Assembly (NCBI GenBank): GCA_022571985.1
Contig: JACZWU010000003.1
Span: forward strand, 62,001-126,000
Reading direction: 5' to 3'
Length of the DNA stretch: 64,000 nucleotides
Source: Candidatus Zixiibacteriota bacterium
Lineage (GTDB): Bacteria; Zixibacteria; MSB-5A5; GN15; FEB-12
A model generated the notes under the pieces. It made no database searches. It was not told where the DNA came from and saw nothing but the letters and a program-made list of their open reading frames with translations. Shown here piece after piece: positions 1 to 9,384 of the stretch (the first letter of the stretch is position 1; every line of letters starts with the position of its first letter). The position numbers and the translations under genes are program-made.

Positions 1-1
1 G

Positions 2-550
2 CTGGCGGGTGGCGTGCGATCGTTCTGGATAGACGAACTGTTTGAAAAGGCTGATTTACATTTTTGGTTTGATGATATTAATACAGAAAACAAAGTAGAG
101 ACTGCTTCGGAAATTTCGTCCAAAGCAATGTCGGCAGCTCTAAAAGCAGTAAACGGACGCAGCTGGGGGGAAGTAAACAGCCTGTCGATGAATCATCCGC
201 TGGGGCGGGTACCGCTTATTGCTGATTTTTTAAATCTTAACCATGGCCCCTGGGACTGGCCTGGAACAAGCAACTGCCTGAACGCTTCCTATATTGTTTC
301 TAACAGCCGGGACGGTTACAGCACCGTGGTTGGCGCCAGCTGGCGGTTTGTAATAGATTTTGCAAAAGTCGACGAAGCAGAATTTACTCTGCCATCGGGT
401 AATTCCGGCAACCCCATGAGTGAGCATTTTTTTGATTTCCACAATTTCTGGCGATACGGCGGCAAATGGAAAGTTCCGCTCTCTTATGACCGAGTTAAAG
501 AAAAAGCTGTCTCTGTTCTGACAATAAAGCCTGACCCAGGTTCGAATTAG
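2..550 (+). CDS. Penicillin acylase family protein, C-terminal fragment
   Basis: This is the 3' end of a gene whose start lies before the window; the reading frame is open from base 2. The roughly 180 visible residues resemble the C-terminal part of the beta chain of penicillin amidase-type N-terminal-nucleophile hydrolases. Visible signs are 'GASWRFVIDF' near the middle and 'SGNSGNPMSEHFFDFHNFW' followed by Gly-Gly and a closing strand. Members cleave N-acyl amide bonds in the periplasm after self-processing. The catalytic serine and signal peptide would lie upstream and cannot be checked. It ends 2 bp before the converging nucleotidyltransferase gene. Family assignment is fairly sure; the substrate is unknown. 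Confidence 0.75.
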   Translation: MAGGVRSFWIDELFEKADLHFWFDDINTENKVETASEISSKAMSAALKAVNGRSWGEVNSLSMNHPLGRVPLIADFLNLNHGPWDWPGTSNCLNASYIVSNSRDGYSTVVGASWRFVIDFAKVDEAEFTLPSGNSGNPMSEHFFDFHNFWRYGGKWKVPLSYDRVKEKAVSVLTIKPDPGSN

Positions 551-552
551 TT

Positions 553-1275
553 TTATTCCAGAAGATATTTAATTTTTTCAACGTCATTGTTGGCCCTGGC
601 ATAGTCATCATGACGGCCAATATCCAGCCAGTAGCCCTGATAAGGATATGAATTGATAGCAGCGCCTTTGTCAAGCAGCTCGTACATCAGAGAGTCGAAA
701 CCATAAGCAGTGTCAACCGGCACAAAGTCGAGTATTTTTTTTGAAAAAACATAAATGCCCATCGAGACGACAAAATTAAAAACCGGTTTTTCGTTAAAGC
801 CCACGACGTGGCCGCTTTCTTCAACTGACAGCACTCCGTAGTCGGCCTGGCTGTGGCGCTGGTAAGATGCAATCGTCAAATCTGATTTACTTTCGAGATG
901 CTGTTTAAATAGCTTTTTGAAATTCAGATCGGTTATGACATCAGCATTGGCGACGATAAAATGTTCGGGCAGATTTTTTATCAGTTTTAAGGGACCGACT
1001 GTTGACAGCGGTTTTTCTTCATGTGAATAAGAAATTTTTAGTCCAAGTTTTGAGCCATCCCCCAGAGCTGCTTCTATTTTTTCAGCCAGGTGATTGACAG
1101 CCATATGAATTATTTTTACGCCGGTCCGCTGCATCTGCTTGAGCAGTATTTCAACAACCGGCTGACCGCCTACCGGCATCAGCGGTTTGGGGGTTTCATC
1201 TGTTTCCGGCATCAGTCTGGTGCCTTTGCCTCCGGCCAGCACGACGGCTGTGATTGAATTTTCTATTGTAGTCAT
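553..1275 (-). CDS. Sugar-phosphate nucleotidyltransferase
   Basis: This 240-residue protein has the nucleotidyltransferase signature 'VVLAGGKGTRL' at residues 11-21, with a following Pro-Lys-Pro, and a metal-binding 'ANAD' segment near residue 110. Such enzymes couple a sugar 1-phosphate to an NTP to make NDP-sugars for surface polysaccharide or LPS. The length matches the short HddC/RmlA-like class, with no extra acyltransferase domain. Its start lies 12 bp after the stop of the epimerase gene on the same strand, so the two probably form an operon that makes and modifies one nucleotide sugar. The exact sugar (heptose, mannose or glucose) cannot be decided from sequence alone. Confidence 0.85.
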   Translation of the reverse strand: MTTIENSITAVVLAGGKGTRLMPETDETPKPLMPVGGQPVVEILLKQMQRTGVKIIHMAVNHLAEKIEAALGDGSKLGLKISYSHEEKPLSTVGPLKLIKNLPEHFIVANADVITDLNFKKLFKQHLESKSDLTIASYQRHSQADYGVLSVEESGHVVGFNEKPVFNFVVSMGIYVFSKKILDFVPVDTAYGFDSLMYELLDKGAAINSYPYQGYWLDIGRHDDYARANNDVEKIKYLLE

Positions 1276-1287
1276 GTAGTCACTTTT

Positions 1288-2274
1288 TTAGTTTCTGTAT
1301 TGCTGAGCGTGAATATCTGTTATCGCTCCGCTTTTTATGGCTTCAATATACTCACAGATACCATTTGAAATTGTCTTAGTTTTTGAATAGCCCAGAGTTT
1401 TTTGGATTTTATCAAAATTCACCCGATAGTCTCTGGGATCTTCGTCCTTAGCTACAAAAAGAACTTTATCAGCAGCCTCAGGAAGTTCTTTTAAGATAAG
1501 TTCTATCAGAGTTTTTTTCTGAAAGTTTTCAGAGGTATCACCAACGTTGAAGGCCTGAGTTGCCACCATAGACTCATCGGCTTCAAGCATCAGCTGACAG
1601 ACCCGGGCAATATCCTGAGTATGACAGTATGGCCGCCAGAAATCTGCACCATAGATTTCGAGTTTCTCTCCCACAGCCAGAACGGCCGTAAATTCGTTAA
1701 CGGTCAGATCGAGTCTGGGGCGGGGCGACATACCATAGGCTGTTGCAAAACGCAAAATAACCGGAGAAAACGAAGCACTCTTTTGAGAAAACAAGAACTC
1801 TTCAAAATCCACTTTGAGTCTGGCGTAATGTGAAACCGGTTTAAGCTCTGAATTTTCATCGACATAACCATCTTTTGTCTCCATCTTGCCATAATTGCTG
1901 CAGGTTGACGCAAAGATGAATCGTTTTATTTTTTGCTCTTTAGCCAGAGTAGAGAGCGATTGAGAAGCTTCTTTGTTTACTGCGGTTGCTAACTGCCTGT
2001 CTTTTTCACAGGCAGGGTCACCTACTATTGCGGCCAGATGCACTACCGCCGAAATGCCCTCCAGAGCTTGTTTAACAAGAGTTTCATTTCGAATATCACC
2101 GTCAACTATTTCTAAATTTTCATTATCACAAAAGAGTTTCAGCGAATCCTGCTGGTGCATCAAGTTATCAATAACTCTGACCCGGTAGTTATTTGAAAGC
2201 AGCTGTCCGACTAAAACCGAACCGATATAACCAGCACCGCCGGTTATTAGTATGGGAAAATCGTTTTGAGTCAC
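1288..2274 (-). CDS. NAD-dependent epimerase/dehydratase (extended SDR)
   Basis: The 328-residue protein is an extended short-chain dehydrogenase. The Rossmann glycine motif 'GGAGYIG' is at residues 12-18, and the catalytic Tyr-x-x-x-Lys appears as 'YARLK' near the middle, after a Ser/Thr-rich strand. Enzymes of this family epimerise, dehydrate or reduce NDP-sugars. The start codon is GTG. It is the first gene of a pair with the downstream nucleotidyltransferase, which suggests it acts on the NDP-sugar made by that partner. No residue seen fixes the substrate. Confidence 0.87.
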   Translation of the reverse strand: MTQNDFPILITGGAGYIGSVLVGQLLSNNYRVRVIDNLMHQQDSLKLFCDNENLEIVDGDIRNETLVKQALEGISAVVHLAAIVGDPACEKDRQLATAVNKEASQSLSTLAKEQKIKRFIFASTCSNYGKMETKDGYVDENSELKPVSHYARLKVDFEEFLFSQKSASFSPVILRFATAYGMSPRPRLDLTVNEFTAVLAVGEKLEIYGADFWRPYCHTQDIARVCQLMLEADESMVATQAFNVGDTSENFQKKTLIELILKELPEAADKVLFVAKDEDPRDYRVNFDKIQKTLGYSKTKTISNGICEYIEAIKSGAITDIHAQQYRN

Positions 2275-2407
2275 TGGCCGCTTCTATTTAAGATCCAGAA
2301 AAAACATTTTTGTGTCATATACCATGGGTAGATTTGAAAATAGGGCTGCAACAGAATTAGGCCAAGCCTTTTGAATAATCAAAATCTGTTTTTTTCAGGT
2401 AGCGGTC

Positions 2408-4588
2408 TTAGAGATTGACCAGAAGTTCTTTAGCTTTTATAAGCTTTTCTCCGCCAAGACCCAGGTCTATCGCTTTTTGAAGGCTCGGCTTAGCTTCTTT
2501 TCTGCTAAGTTGTGCTGCTGCTCTGCCTTTTTCGTACCAGACGAGAGATGACTTTGGGTGCGCATTGCAGGCTTTGCTGGCCGCGCCATAGGCAAAATTA
2601 TATTTGCCATATCTGAAATAGACTTCGCTTAAATTCAGCTGCGCTTTGACAGCACTATAAAAAACGTTAATCGCCGAACGTGCCAGGTTGGTGGCTCTGG
2701 GGGCATCTATATTTTCCAGGGACAGAATTTGCGAATAATAGTAATTTACATCGCCGAAGATGGGGTCTTCATCAAGAACTGCCTCGAAAATGTCGAAAGC
2801 CTGTTCTCTTTCCCCCATACCGTATAGTGTTCTGGCTTTTTGGATTCGCGCTTCTAAGTAATCTGAATCAGCGGCCAGCGCTTTTTCTATGTCACTTTGG
2901 GCTTTTTTAAAATCGCCGCGATCGTTAAATAGCCTGGCAGAAAAAGTAAGCAGATCGGGATTATCTTTAGCCAGCCCCGAACAAAGCAGTGCCAGTTCAG
3001 CTATTTTTTCGTGCTCATAACTTTTTTCAATTGTAAAGAGAAGTTCCTGGAAGTAAGCCGGCTCTCCTTTCAGCTGCTGTCCATATTTCTCAAAAATTTC
3101 AAAAGCTTTGTCAAATTGCCCGCTGCGGGCAAAGACCAGTCCGCTAAGAAGATTAATCTCTGCAGACCATTTCAGCAGATGTGAAAATTCATCAATAGTA
3201 TTCCGGGCATCTTCGATTCTGTCTAATGATAACAGCATTTTAATTTTTTGGATCAGAGCTTTTCGGGACCATTTGTCATTCTTGAGAGCCATGTCGTAAG
3301 TCTCTTCAGCAAGTTCAATTTTAAATATCTGAGCAGCATAAATATCGGCAATGTCTATCAGCCAGTCAGTATGATGAATATGCATAGCCCGTAAGTTCTG
3401 CAGATTTTTCAGGCCTTTATCAAACTGTCCGGTAGAGTAAAGCAAATTTGCTTCTTGAAGCTGGACCATTTTGAGTCTTGATAATGGTTTTTCAATGTTT
3501 CTTAATTCCCTCCAGGCTGTGATCCTTTCTGCGGTATACCCTTTGCGTATGGCTATTTTCACATTTACGAATTCTCTGACTTCTGTTACATAGTCAAATT
3601 CATCCATATAGGCGTTGACAATGCTCTTGACAGCTGTAGGAAGCCTGGTGTAGGTGTGCTGATCTCCGCCTGAAATGAGGTCATACATCATTATGCTGAC
3701 ATTTCTGGGAGTTACTTCCAGCATATCTGAACAACGCATTATGGAGTAAACGAAATTACCCCTGTCCATTTCGAGCAGCATTCTTAAGGTCAGTTGAATG
3801 CCAGGGGCGGCGCCCCGGTCGCTTAGCTGCCGAATGGCCTGCCTGGCTTCAAAGTAGTAATTGTTATTAAGGGCACGGTCAAAGTGTTCATATATATCAG
3901 CAGCGGTGGCTTCGGGAAGCGATACTGCTTTACTGCTGAGCGCCATGGCTGAGTCGACGTTGCCGATAGCTTCAAAGACACCGGCAGCCGCGAAAAAATG
4001 GGCTGCGGTTGTCAGATCAGAAGCGCTTACTCCCTGCAGAAGCGAGTCAGCTTCTGCAAAATCATGTAAGCGGAACTCCGATTTGATCTTCTGAAACAAA
4101 GACAGGGTTTTATCCATTCCGGCGGATTCTGCCAGCTCCAAAATTTTTGCCGAATTATATATTTGACCAATTGCTTCATTATAGCTGGCCATCACCAGAG
4201 CCGAGGCCGGGCTTTTTTCTTCAAGCGTATAGAATCTTGAGGCAGCAGCTCCGGCTCGTTCCAGATATCCCAATCTGACATAAATTCTGAATACTCCTGA
4301 ATAGGGCAGAGAAAATTCCGGGTTGAGTTCTATCGCTTTCAGGTAGTAATTAAGAGCATCGTAATGATATAGCTGCTGTTCTAAAATAAGAGCTTTTCCG
4401 TACTGGCTATAAGGAATAGTGTCAGAATTTTCTGCTGCAATGTCGAACTCTTTCTGTGCCTTTTCAAAATCAAAAGACTCCAGATACTGCTCTGCTTTCA
4501 GAATCGAGGCAGTAATTTGCTCCTCAGGTGTTTTGGAGCAGCCGGCTATAGCTATGCACAAGATTAAGGCCAATAGTCCCTTTTTCAT
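2408..4588 (-). CDS. TPR-repeat lipoprotein
   Basis: This is a roughly 726-residue lipoprotein. A short signal peptide ends in the lipobox 'IAGC', so the mature protein begins with a lipidated Cys. The rest is almost entirely alpha-helical tetratricopeptide-like repeats, with many Ala/Leu-rich pairs such as 'YGKALILEQQ' and 'ARTLYGMGEREQAFDIFE'. Such proteins scaffold envelope complexes or bind partners. The start is placed at the second ATG (4588) because AGGA lies 8 bases before it; an ATG at 4603 is in frame but is itself part of that ribosome-binding region. It is divergent from lptB. No specific function is recognised. Confidence 0.8.
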   Translation of the reverse strand: MKKGLLALILCIAIAGCSKTPEEQITASILKAEQYLESFDFEKAQKEFDIAAENSDTIPYSQYGKALILEQQLYHYDALNYYLKAIELNPEFSLPYSGVFRIYVRLGYLERAGAAASRFYTLEEKSPASALVMASYNEAIGQIYNSAKILELAESAGMDKTLSLFQKIKSEFRLHDFAEADSLLQGVSASDLTTAAHFFAAAGVFEAIGNVDSAMALSSKAVSLPEATAADIYEHFDRALNNNYYFEARQAIRQLSDRGAAPGIQLTLRMLLEMDRGNFVYSIMRCSDMLEVTPRNVSIMMYDLISGGDQHTYTRLPTAVKSIVNAYMDEFDYVTEVREFVNVKIAIRKGYTAERITAWRELRNIEKPLSRLKMVQLQEANLLYSTGQFDKGLKNLQNLRAMHIHHTDWLIDIADIYAAQIFKIELAEETYDMALKNDKWSRKALIQKIKMLLSLDRIEDARNTIDEFSHLLKWSAEINLLSGLVFARSGQFDKAFEIFEKYGQQLKGEPAYFQELLFTIEKSYEHEKIAELALLCSGLAKDNPDLLTFSARLFNDRGDFKKAQSDIEKALAADSDYLEARIQKARTLYGMGEREQAFDIFEAVLDEDPIFGDVNYYYSQILSLENIDAPRATNLARSAINVFYSAVKAQLNLSEVYFRYGKYNFAYGAASKACNAHPKSSLVWYEKGRAAAQLSRKEAKPSLQKAIDLGLGGEKLIKAKELLVNL

Positions 4589-4681
4589 CAACACAATCCT
4601 CATATTTTAGTGAACTGATCCCGGTTCTTAAATCAACGGGGCTCAGTTTTTTACTTTTCAAGGCCGTTACTTAATATTAGA

Positions 4682-4711
4682 AATATAGCAATAATTGTGC
4701 GCAACCGCCAA
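4682..4711 (-). promoter_or_regulatory. Probable sigma70-type promoter of the TPR lipoprotein gene
   Basis: On the minus strand TTGGCG is followed after 18 bp by TATATT, and the predicted transcript starts about 85 bases before the chosen ATG. It lies in the divergent region shared with lptB. This is a consensus match by eye only. Confidence 0.45.
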
Positions 4712-4756
4712 TTTGTATTGGTATAAGTGCCAGCTTAATTTATATTTATACTAATT

Positions 4757-5482
4757 ATGGTAAGTTTGGAGTCTGTAAATTTAAAGAAATACTACCGCAA
4801 AAGGGCAGTTGTTGACGGAGTCTCTATTAAGGTCGACCCGGGTGAGGTAGTCGGGCTGCTGGGACCTAACGGAGCTGGTAAAACTACCACCTTTTATATG
4901 CTGATTGGATTTATTCGACCAGATGGCGGAAATGTCTTTTTGGGCGGAGAAGATATCGGTAATATGCCCATGTATAAACGTTCCCGCCGCGGCATAGGCT
5001 ACCTGGCTCAGGAACCGTCGGTATTTCGGAAAATGACTGTTGAAGAAAACATAATGTCTATATTGCAGTTTCAAAAAATGAGCGGCAAGAAAAGAAAAGA
5101 AAGGCTCGAAAAACTTCTGAAAGAACTGGATATCAGCCATCTCAGAAATCACAAAGCCTACACTCTCTCTGGCGGAGAAAGAAGACGGGTTGAAATTACC
5201 AGGGCTTTGGTAAATGAGCCTAAATTTATTCTTTTGGATGAACCTTTTGCCGGAATTGACCCGCTCGCCGTTGAAGATATTCAGGGGATTATTTCCCGTC
5301 TGGTAGAAACAGGGCTGGGAGTGCTCATAACCGACCATAACGTCAGAGAGACCCTTTCTATTTGCTCCCGGGGCTATATAATGTGTGATGGTAAGATTTT
5401 AACATCCGGAAGTTCCGATTTTTTAGCTAATGATCCGGAAGCTCGAAAAATCTACCTGGGCGAAAAATTTCGCCTAAACTAA
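4757..5482 (+). CDS. lptB: LptB, LPS export ABC transporter ATP-binding protein
   Basis: This 241-residue cytoplasmic ATPase powers the LptB2FG extractor, which lifts lipopolysaccharide from the inner membrane into the Lpt bridge. All ABC motifs are present: Walker A 'GPNGAGKTT' at residues 36-44, the signature '[11 protein letters not shown]', Walker B '[13 protein letters not shown]', and the switch His in 'ITDHNVRET'. The C-terminal 'GEKFRLN' matches LptB. The length is normal (about 240). An lptB-rpoN-hpf order is found in many Gram-negative bacteria and supports the assignment. An LptE-like gene lies elsewhere in the window, at 48038. Confidence 0.95.
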   Translation: MVSLESVNLKKYYRKRAVVDGVSIKVDPGEVVGLLGPNGAGKTTTFYMLIGFIRPDGGNVFLGGEDIGNMPMYKRSRRGIGYLAQEPSVFRKMTVEENIMSILQFQKMSGKKRKERLEKLLKELDISHLRNHKAYTLSGGERRRVEITRALVNEPKFILLDEPFAGIDPLAVEDIQGIISRLVETGLGVLITDHNVRETLSICSRGYIMCDGKILTSGSSDFLANDPEARKIYLGEKFRLN

Positions 5483-5539
5483 AAGATATATTGTAGTGTT
5501 TAATAAGTGAACGATGTTGACTGCAAGTGTAAACCTGAA

Positions 5540-5574
5540 GCCTCTTAAAACCGATAAATGCTTATATAAGAGGC
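5540..5574 (+). promoter_or_regulatory. Hairpin in the lptB-rpoN intergenic region
   Basis: GCCTCTTA at 5540-5547 and TAAGAGGC at 5567-5574 form a perfect 8-bp inverted repeat with a 19-base loop, about 45 bases before the rpoN start. There is no T-run, so it is not an obvious terminator. It may be a regulatory hairpin or an mRNA processing site. Confidence 0.3.
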
Positions 5575-5617
5575 ATCGACAGAGAAAAACACTTATTGAG
5601 ATATTGCAGGTACTGAT

Positions 5618-7024
5618 ATGAAATTACATCTACAGTTAAGACAGTCTCAGACACTGGCTCCCCAGCTTATTCAGTCCTTGAAGATGCTGCAGATGCCGGC
5701 TTTGAGACTGGAACAGACCATCCGTCTGGAACTTGCTACCAATCCTATGCTTGAAGAAATAGAAGAACTTGAAGCAGATACCAATGATGATGAAGAGGCT
5801 GAGTTTGAAGTAGCTGAAGACGAAAAGGATAAAGAATCGGATGACAGTGTCGACTGGGAAGAATTCTTGTTCGACGACGATGACGGCTACAAAATCCGCG
5901 AGACCAAAGAGCAGCGAGAAGAAATAATCGAAGGCAGCGCCGCCCAGACTAATAATCTTTATCATCACCTGACCGAACAGCTGCATCTGCTAAAGCTGAC
6001 CGAGCAAGAGCAGCTCATCGGTGAATATATAATCGGCAATATCTCTCCGGATGGCTATCTGGGCATATCGGTTGAAGAAATGGGTGTTGAATTAAATATC
6101 CCGAATGAAAAAATAAACGACGTTCTGGAGATGATAAAGAGATTTGACCCGTCGGGAATAGGAGCCAGAAATTTGAGAGAATCTCTGATGATTCAGTTCA
6201 GAGATAAAGGTATGGAAGGCACCCTGGCTTACCGGATTGTAGACGAACATATCAGCGACCTGGAGAGAAAATCGATATTGCAGCTCTCCAAGCTGATGGG
6301 AGCACAGGAAGAAAGAATCCAGGCAGCTCTGGAAGAAATCAAATCTCTGTCACCAGCTCCGGCTCACGGCAGATTTGATCAGGGTGCCATGCCCATAGTG
6401 CCGGATTTGATTGTCGAAAGAATAGGTGATGAATATGTGGTTTTTCATAATAATTCGCACATGCCCAGACTCAGGATTAATTCCAGCTACAAACAGCTGG
6501 TTAAACGGGGCAATTCTTCATCTGAAGATACCAAAAGTTACATAAAACAGAAGCTGGAGCAGGCCCGCTGGCTCTTAAATGCTATCAACCAGAGACGCTC
6601 TACTATGATCAGAGTAATGCAGTCAATCATTGAGCGGCAGAGCGAGTTTTTTGAAAAAGGACCGGCTTTTTTGAAACCGCTGATTATGGAAGATATTGCC
6701 CAGATGGTAGACATGAACGTAGCCACTATCAGCCGGGTAGCTAACAGCAAATATGTGCAGACTCCTTTAGGGGTTTACGAAATTAAGCACTTTTTTAATT
6801 CGGGCATTACCCGCGAGGACGGCACCGATATGTCCAAGCGCTCTGTAAAACAGCGCATCAGGGAAATAATTGAAGCTGAGTCAGTTTCCAAACCTCTTTC
6901 AGACCAGGAGATTTTCCGCCGTCTAAATGACGAAGGCATCAAACTGGCCCGCCGGACTGTTACCAAATACCGCGAGGAACTAAAAATCCCCTCTGCCAGA
7001 CTGAGAAAAAGAGTGGGGGCCTGA
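5618..7024 (+). CDS. rpoN: RNA polymerase sigma-54 factor
   Basis: Sigma-54 directs RNA polymerase to -24/-12 promoters and needs AAA+ activators to open DNA. The 468-residue protein has the glutamine- and leucine-rich region I at the N-terminus ('LRQSQTLAPQLIQSLKMLQM'). An acidic region II follows at residues 50-95, then the core-binding domain and the C-terminal RpoN box 'ARRTVTKYRE' that reads the -24 element. The length is typical. It follows lptB and precedes hpf, a conserved neighbourhood. No activator gene is visible here, but one good candidate target promoter lies at 9385-9401. Confidence 0.96.
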   Translation: MKLHLQLRQSQTLAPQLIQSLKMLQMPALRLEQTIRLELATNPMLEEIEELEADTNDDEEAEFEVAEDEKDKESDDSVDWEEFLFDDDDGYKIRETKEQREEIIEGSAAQTNNLYHHLTEQLHLLKLTEQEQLIGEYIIGNISPDGYLGISVEEMGVELNIPNEKINDVLEMIKRFDPSGIGARNLRESLMIQFRDKGMEGTLAYRIVDEHISDLERKSILQLSKLMGAQEERIQAALEEIKSLSPAPAHGRFDQGAMPIVPDLIVERIGDEYVVFHNNSHMPRLRINSSYKQLVKRGNSSSEDTKSYIKQKLEQARWLLNAINQRRSTMIRVMQSIIERQSEFFEKGPAFLKPLIMEDIAQMVDMNVATISRVANSKYVQTPLGVYEIKHFFNSGITREDGTDMSKRSVKQRIREIIEAESVSKPLSDQEIFRRLNDEGIKLARRTVTKYREELKIPSARLRKRVGA

Positions 7025-7198
7025 TAAATTAAGATATTGTTGAGTCTGCCTGAAAAGGGGTGCAATTCTGCTATTTCATGTCGTCTAAAATTTTTGTATC
7101 TTAGCTTATACAAGCAGCAATGAGTTGGTTTTCCGGCAAGGAAAAACGTTGAGTTCGCTCATAGTTTTTTTGTCGGTGTTGAAAGGAGCCTTTTAAAA

Positions 7199-7555
7199 AT
7201 GCTAAAAACTATAACTGCCCGGCATTTTGATTTGTCAGATGAAATGAGAGCGAAGGCAGAGGATGAAATGGAAGGCCTCAAAAGATACTTTGATAATATA
7301 ATCTCTGCTGAACTGATTCTGGCTACAGAAAAACATATCAAGAAAGCTGAACTGAAAGTAAGGGTCTATAATCAAACCCTGGCTGCCAAAGCTGACGCGG
7401 ATGACTTTTACAGTTCAATTGCCAGCGTAGTAGATAAAATAAAATCTCAACTGAGAAAGTACAAAGGCAAGCTGAAGGATAAAAAGCCCGGGGAGATAGC
7501 AGACTTTATTGATGAGCATTCCAAACCTTCGACAGATACCGAAGGACTGGAATAG
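7199..7555 (+). CDS. hpf: Ribosome hibernation promoting factor, short form
   Basis: The 118-residue protein belongs to the sigma-54 modulation/YfiA/HPF family, which binds the 30S decoding centre in stationary phase and stores ribosomes in inactive form. The beta-alpha-beta fold is recognisable from 'ITARHFDLSDEMRAKAEDE', the Lys-rich central helix, and the 'DDFYSSIASVVDKIKSQLRKYKGKLK' region (residues about 75-100). It lacks the C-terminal dimerisation domain of long HPF, so it is the short type. An AAGGAG ribosome-binding site precedes the ATG. It lies after rpoN and is closed by a clear terminator. Confidence 0.93.
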   Translation: MLKTITARHFDLSDEMRAKAEDEMEGLKRYFDNIISAELILATEKHIKKAELKVRVYNQTLAAKADADDFYSSIASVVDKIKSQLRKYKGKLKDKKPGEIADFIDEHSKPSTDTEGLE

Positions 7556-7580
7556 CCTTTTTTATCATATAATGATTTTT

Positions 7581-7610
7581 AAAGCCCGCTTGGAAAAGCG
7601 GGCTTTTTTT
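7581..7610 (+). terminator. Rho-independent terminator after hpf
   Basis: AAGCCCGCTT pairs with AAGCGGGCTT around a very short loop and is followed by a run of T. It closes the lptB-rpoN-hpf transcription unit. Confidence 0.9.
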
Positions 7611-7766
7611 GCAACTTTTTGCAGAGAAAACAGCTGTATTTTAGATGCTTCGGGCAGTCCGCTAAGCACACCTAACTACCTATATTACAATTACTTAACT
7701 TAGATTATCAGCCTTCAATCCGGCCTTTGGCACAAAAGTTACCTTAGTAATAGCTGAGGTGAATAT

Positions 7767-8273
7767 ATGTACGAACAAATTAGCTATTGGCTTGGAGATA
7801 TGATGGTTATGATTCTAATAATGTTAGCAGTCCTGGGCATGTTTATGGCAGTCGGGGCTCTGAGAGCTTTTCGCACCAACTTAACCACTGCTTTTATATA
7901 CGCAACTCTCTCGTTGTTTTGCTGGACTCTGCACTTTGTCTGGCTGGTAAATGCTCCTGATGGCAGTATTCTCTATTACTTCACAGATATGAGCGCTGCC
8001 AGATGGCTGGTGTTTATTTTTGCTCCGGCCTTAGTGATTCTGTTTTTAACTTCGGGGGCTTATTGGTATGCCAAAGAAGGGCTTGTCGAAGCTCTGCCGA
8101 GATTATTTTTCGGACTTACGCTTCTATTACTTTTATATATGCTGGGTATTGACTGGCCTCTGGAGCTCAGAGGGCTGCTTAGTCTTTTCTGGGCTGCCTT
8201 TCTGTTTGCCAGCGAGTTCCCCTACTCTGATAAGAAACCGACTTTCGTTTATCAAGTCAGGCGAATGCTCTAA
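7767..8273 (+). CDS. Small integral membrane protein of unknown function
   Basis: I do not recognise this 168-residue protein. It is very hydrophobic, with about five predicted membrane spans: near residues 10-32, 40-60, 78-98, 110-127 and 132-147. The C-terminus is short, basic and cytoplasmic. A good ribosome-binding site (GAGGTGA) precedes the ATG. Its stop is 2 bp from the end of the converging DMT transporter gene. A TTGGCAC motif stands 40 bases upstream, but the -12 part of a sigma-54 site is degenerate. Confidence 0.65.
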   Translation: MYEQISYWLGDMMVMILIMLAVLGMFMAVGALRAFRTNLTTAFIYATLSLFCWTLHFVWLVNAPDGSILYYFTDMSAARWLVFIFAPALVILFLTSGAYWYAKEGLVEALPRLFFGLTLLLLLYMLGIDWPLELRGLLSLFWAAFLFASEFPYSDKKPTFVYQVRRML

Positions 8274-8275
8274 GT

Positions 8276-9205
8276 TTAAGTAATAAAGAGCAGCGCTACT
8301 CCCAAAACAGCAATGACCGCTCCGGCCAGAGCCCGGACAGACGTTTTCTCCCGGTAGAATATAAACATTATAGGAATTATCATTATGGGCACCGTAGCAT
8401 TAAGCGTGGCGGCTACGCCTGTAGAAATATAATTAAGCGCCAGCAAAGACAGCCAGACTCCTAAAAAAGGCCCGCAAATTGAACCACCCAAAGTAAATTT
8501 GAATGTCTCTTTGTTAGTGAATATGGCGGCGACTTCATTTAGTTTCCCTCTGAAAGCAGAAACAAGCCAGATTATGGCGCAGGCAATGAGCATTCGCACA
8601 AACGAAGCCAGCATTGGGTCTAATTCAGATCCGGCATTAGTCATCCCCTGCTTGGCCAAGACCAAACCAACCGCCTGGCCGAGCGAAGCTCCCAACGCTA
8701 AAATTACTCCTTTTTGATATGAGCCGCTGTCAGCATGTTTTATTGAAGATTCCGGCAGTTCCTGATTGTCCCGACGGCCTTCCGCTACAATCCAGCTTAC
8801 ACCGGCAACTGTAACCGTAATCCCCAAAACGTCCAGCATGCCCAGCTTTTCTCCGAGAAAAACCCAGGCGATGATTGATGTCATGATAGGCGTAGTTGAG
8901 AATATCAAAGTAGTAAGTCTGGGACCTATAATAACCAGTGCTTTAAAAATGCAGAGATCACCCAAAACCAATCCTACAAATCCCGACAGACCCAGCCAGA
9001 AAAGCTGCGTAGAATTAAGGTCCTGATGAAACAGGGAGCCATGCAGGATTAGCAGGACCATAGCATAAATTATAACCGCCATGAGCAGACGGACTTTGTT
9101 GACATTAAAGGCGCCGGCTCGTTGACTCGCTTTAGAAAATAAAATTGCGGTAAAAGCCCAAAAAAAGGCAGTTCCAAGTGCGGCTAATTCGCCGAGGTAA
9201 GTCAT
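8276..9205 (-). CDS. EamA/DMT-superfamily transporter
   Basis: This 309-residue inner-membrane protein has the two-repeat EamA layout, about ten transmembrane helices in two homologous halves. The halves begin near 'LGTAFFWAFTAILFSKASQ' (residue 9 on) and near 'LALGASLGQAVGLVLAKQG' (residue about 170). Each half closes with a typical 'LGEKLGMLDVLGITVTVAG' or 'YREKTSVRALAGAVIAVLG' helix pair. Family members export or import small metabolites such as amino acids, purines or drugs; the substrate is unknown. It diverges from the small exported-protein gene at 9429 across a region holding a perfect 24-base dyad. Confidence 0.88.
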   Translation of the reverse strand: MTYLGELAALGTAFFWAFTAILFSKASQRAGAFNVNKVRLLMAVIIYAMVLLILHGSLFHQDLNSTQLFWLGLSGFVGLVLGDLCIFKALVIIGPRLTTLIFSTTPIMTSIIAWVFLGEKLGMLDVLGITVTVAGVSWIVAEGRRDNQELPESSIKHADSGSYQKGVILALGASLGQAVGLVLAKQGMTNAGSELDPMLASFVRMLIACAIIWLVSAFRGKLNEVAAIFTNKETFKFTLGGSICGPFLGVWLSLLALNYISTGVAATLNATVPIMIIPIMFIFYREKTSVRALAGAVIAVLGVALLFIT

Positions 9206-9253
9206 CGCAGAATATAAATATCATTTGTCGCTAAAACAATTCAGCTTAATAAG

Positions 9254-9277
9254 AATTGTGAAACTGCTTTCACAATT
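9254..9277. promoter_or_regulatory. Perfect dyad, possible operator between divergent genes
   Basis: AATTGTGAAA and TTTCACAATT form a perfect 10-bp inverted repeat around CTGC. It lies about 50 bases upstream of the DMT transporter start and 150 upstream of the gene at 9429. The half-sites TGTGA and TCACA recall CRP/FNR-type operators, but they are 8 bp apart rather than the usual 6. The absence of a T-run argues against a terminator. Confidence 0.45.
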
Positions 9278-9384
9278 ATTTTCATAAATTGCATACTACT
9301 TGAGCACCCATAAGACATTGCCGGATTTGTGACTCTAACTTTCCTTCAGTCAAGGACTTGCGGGATTGCTTGTTTCTCTTTTAG

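Noticed and set aside
539-552. tRNA T-loop-like GGTTCGAATT at the end of the first gene
   Set aside because: There is no cloverleaf around it and it lies within the last codons of a coding frame.
2018-2400. Frameshift or pseudogene in the epimerase region
   Set aside because: The minus-strand frame is unbroken with intact Gly and Tyr-Lys motifs; competing plus-strand frames are shadows.
7727-7743. TTGGCACAAAAGTTACC before the membrane protein at 7767 as a sigma-54 promoter
   Set aside because: The -24 half is perfect, but the -12 has AC instead of GC or GT, and the invariant G is missing.
9254-9277. Classical CRP site
   Set aside because: The TGTGA and TCACA half-sites are 8 bp apart instead of 6, so a different regulator is more likely.
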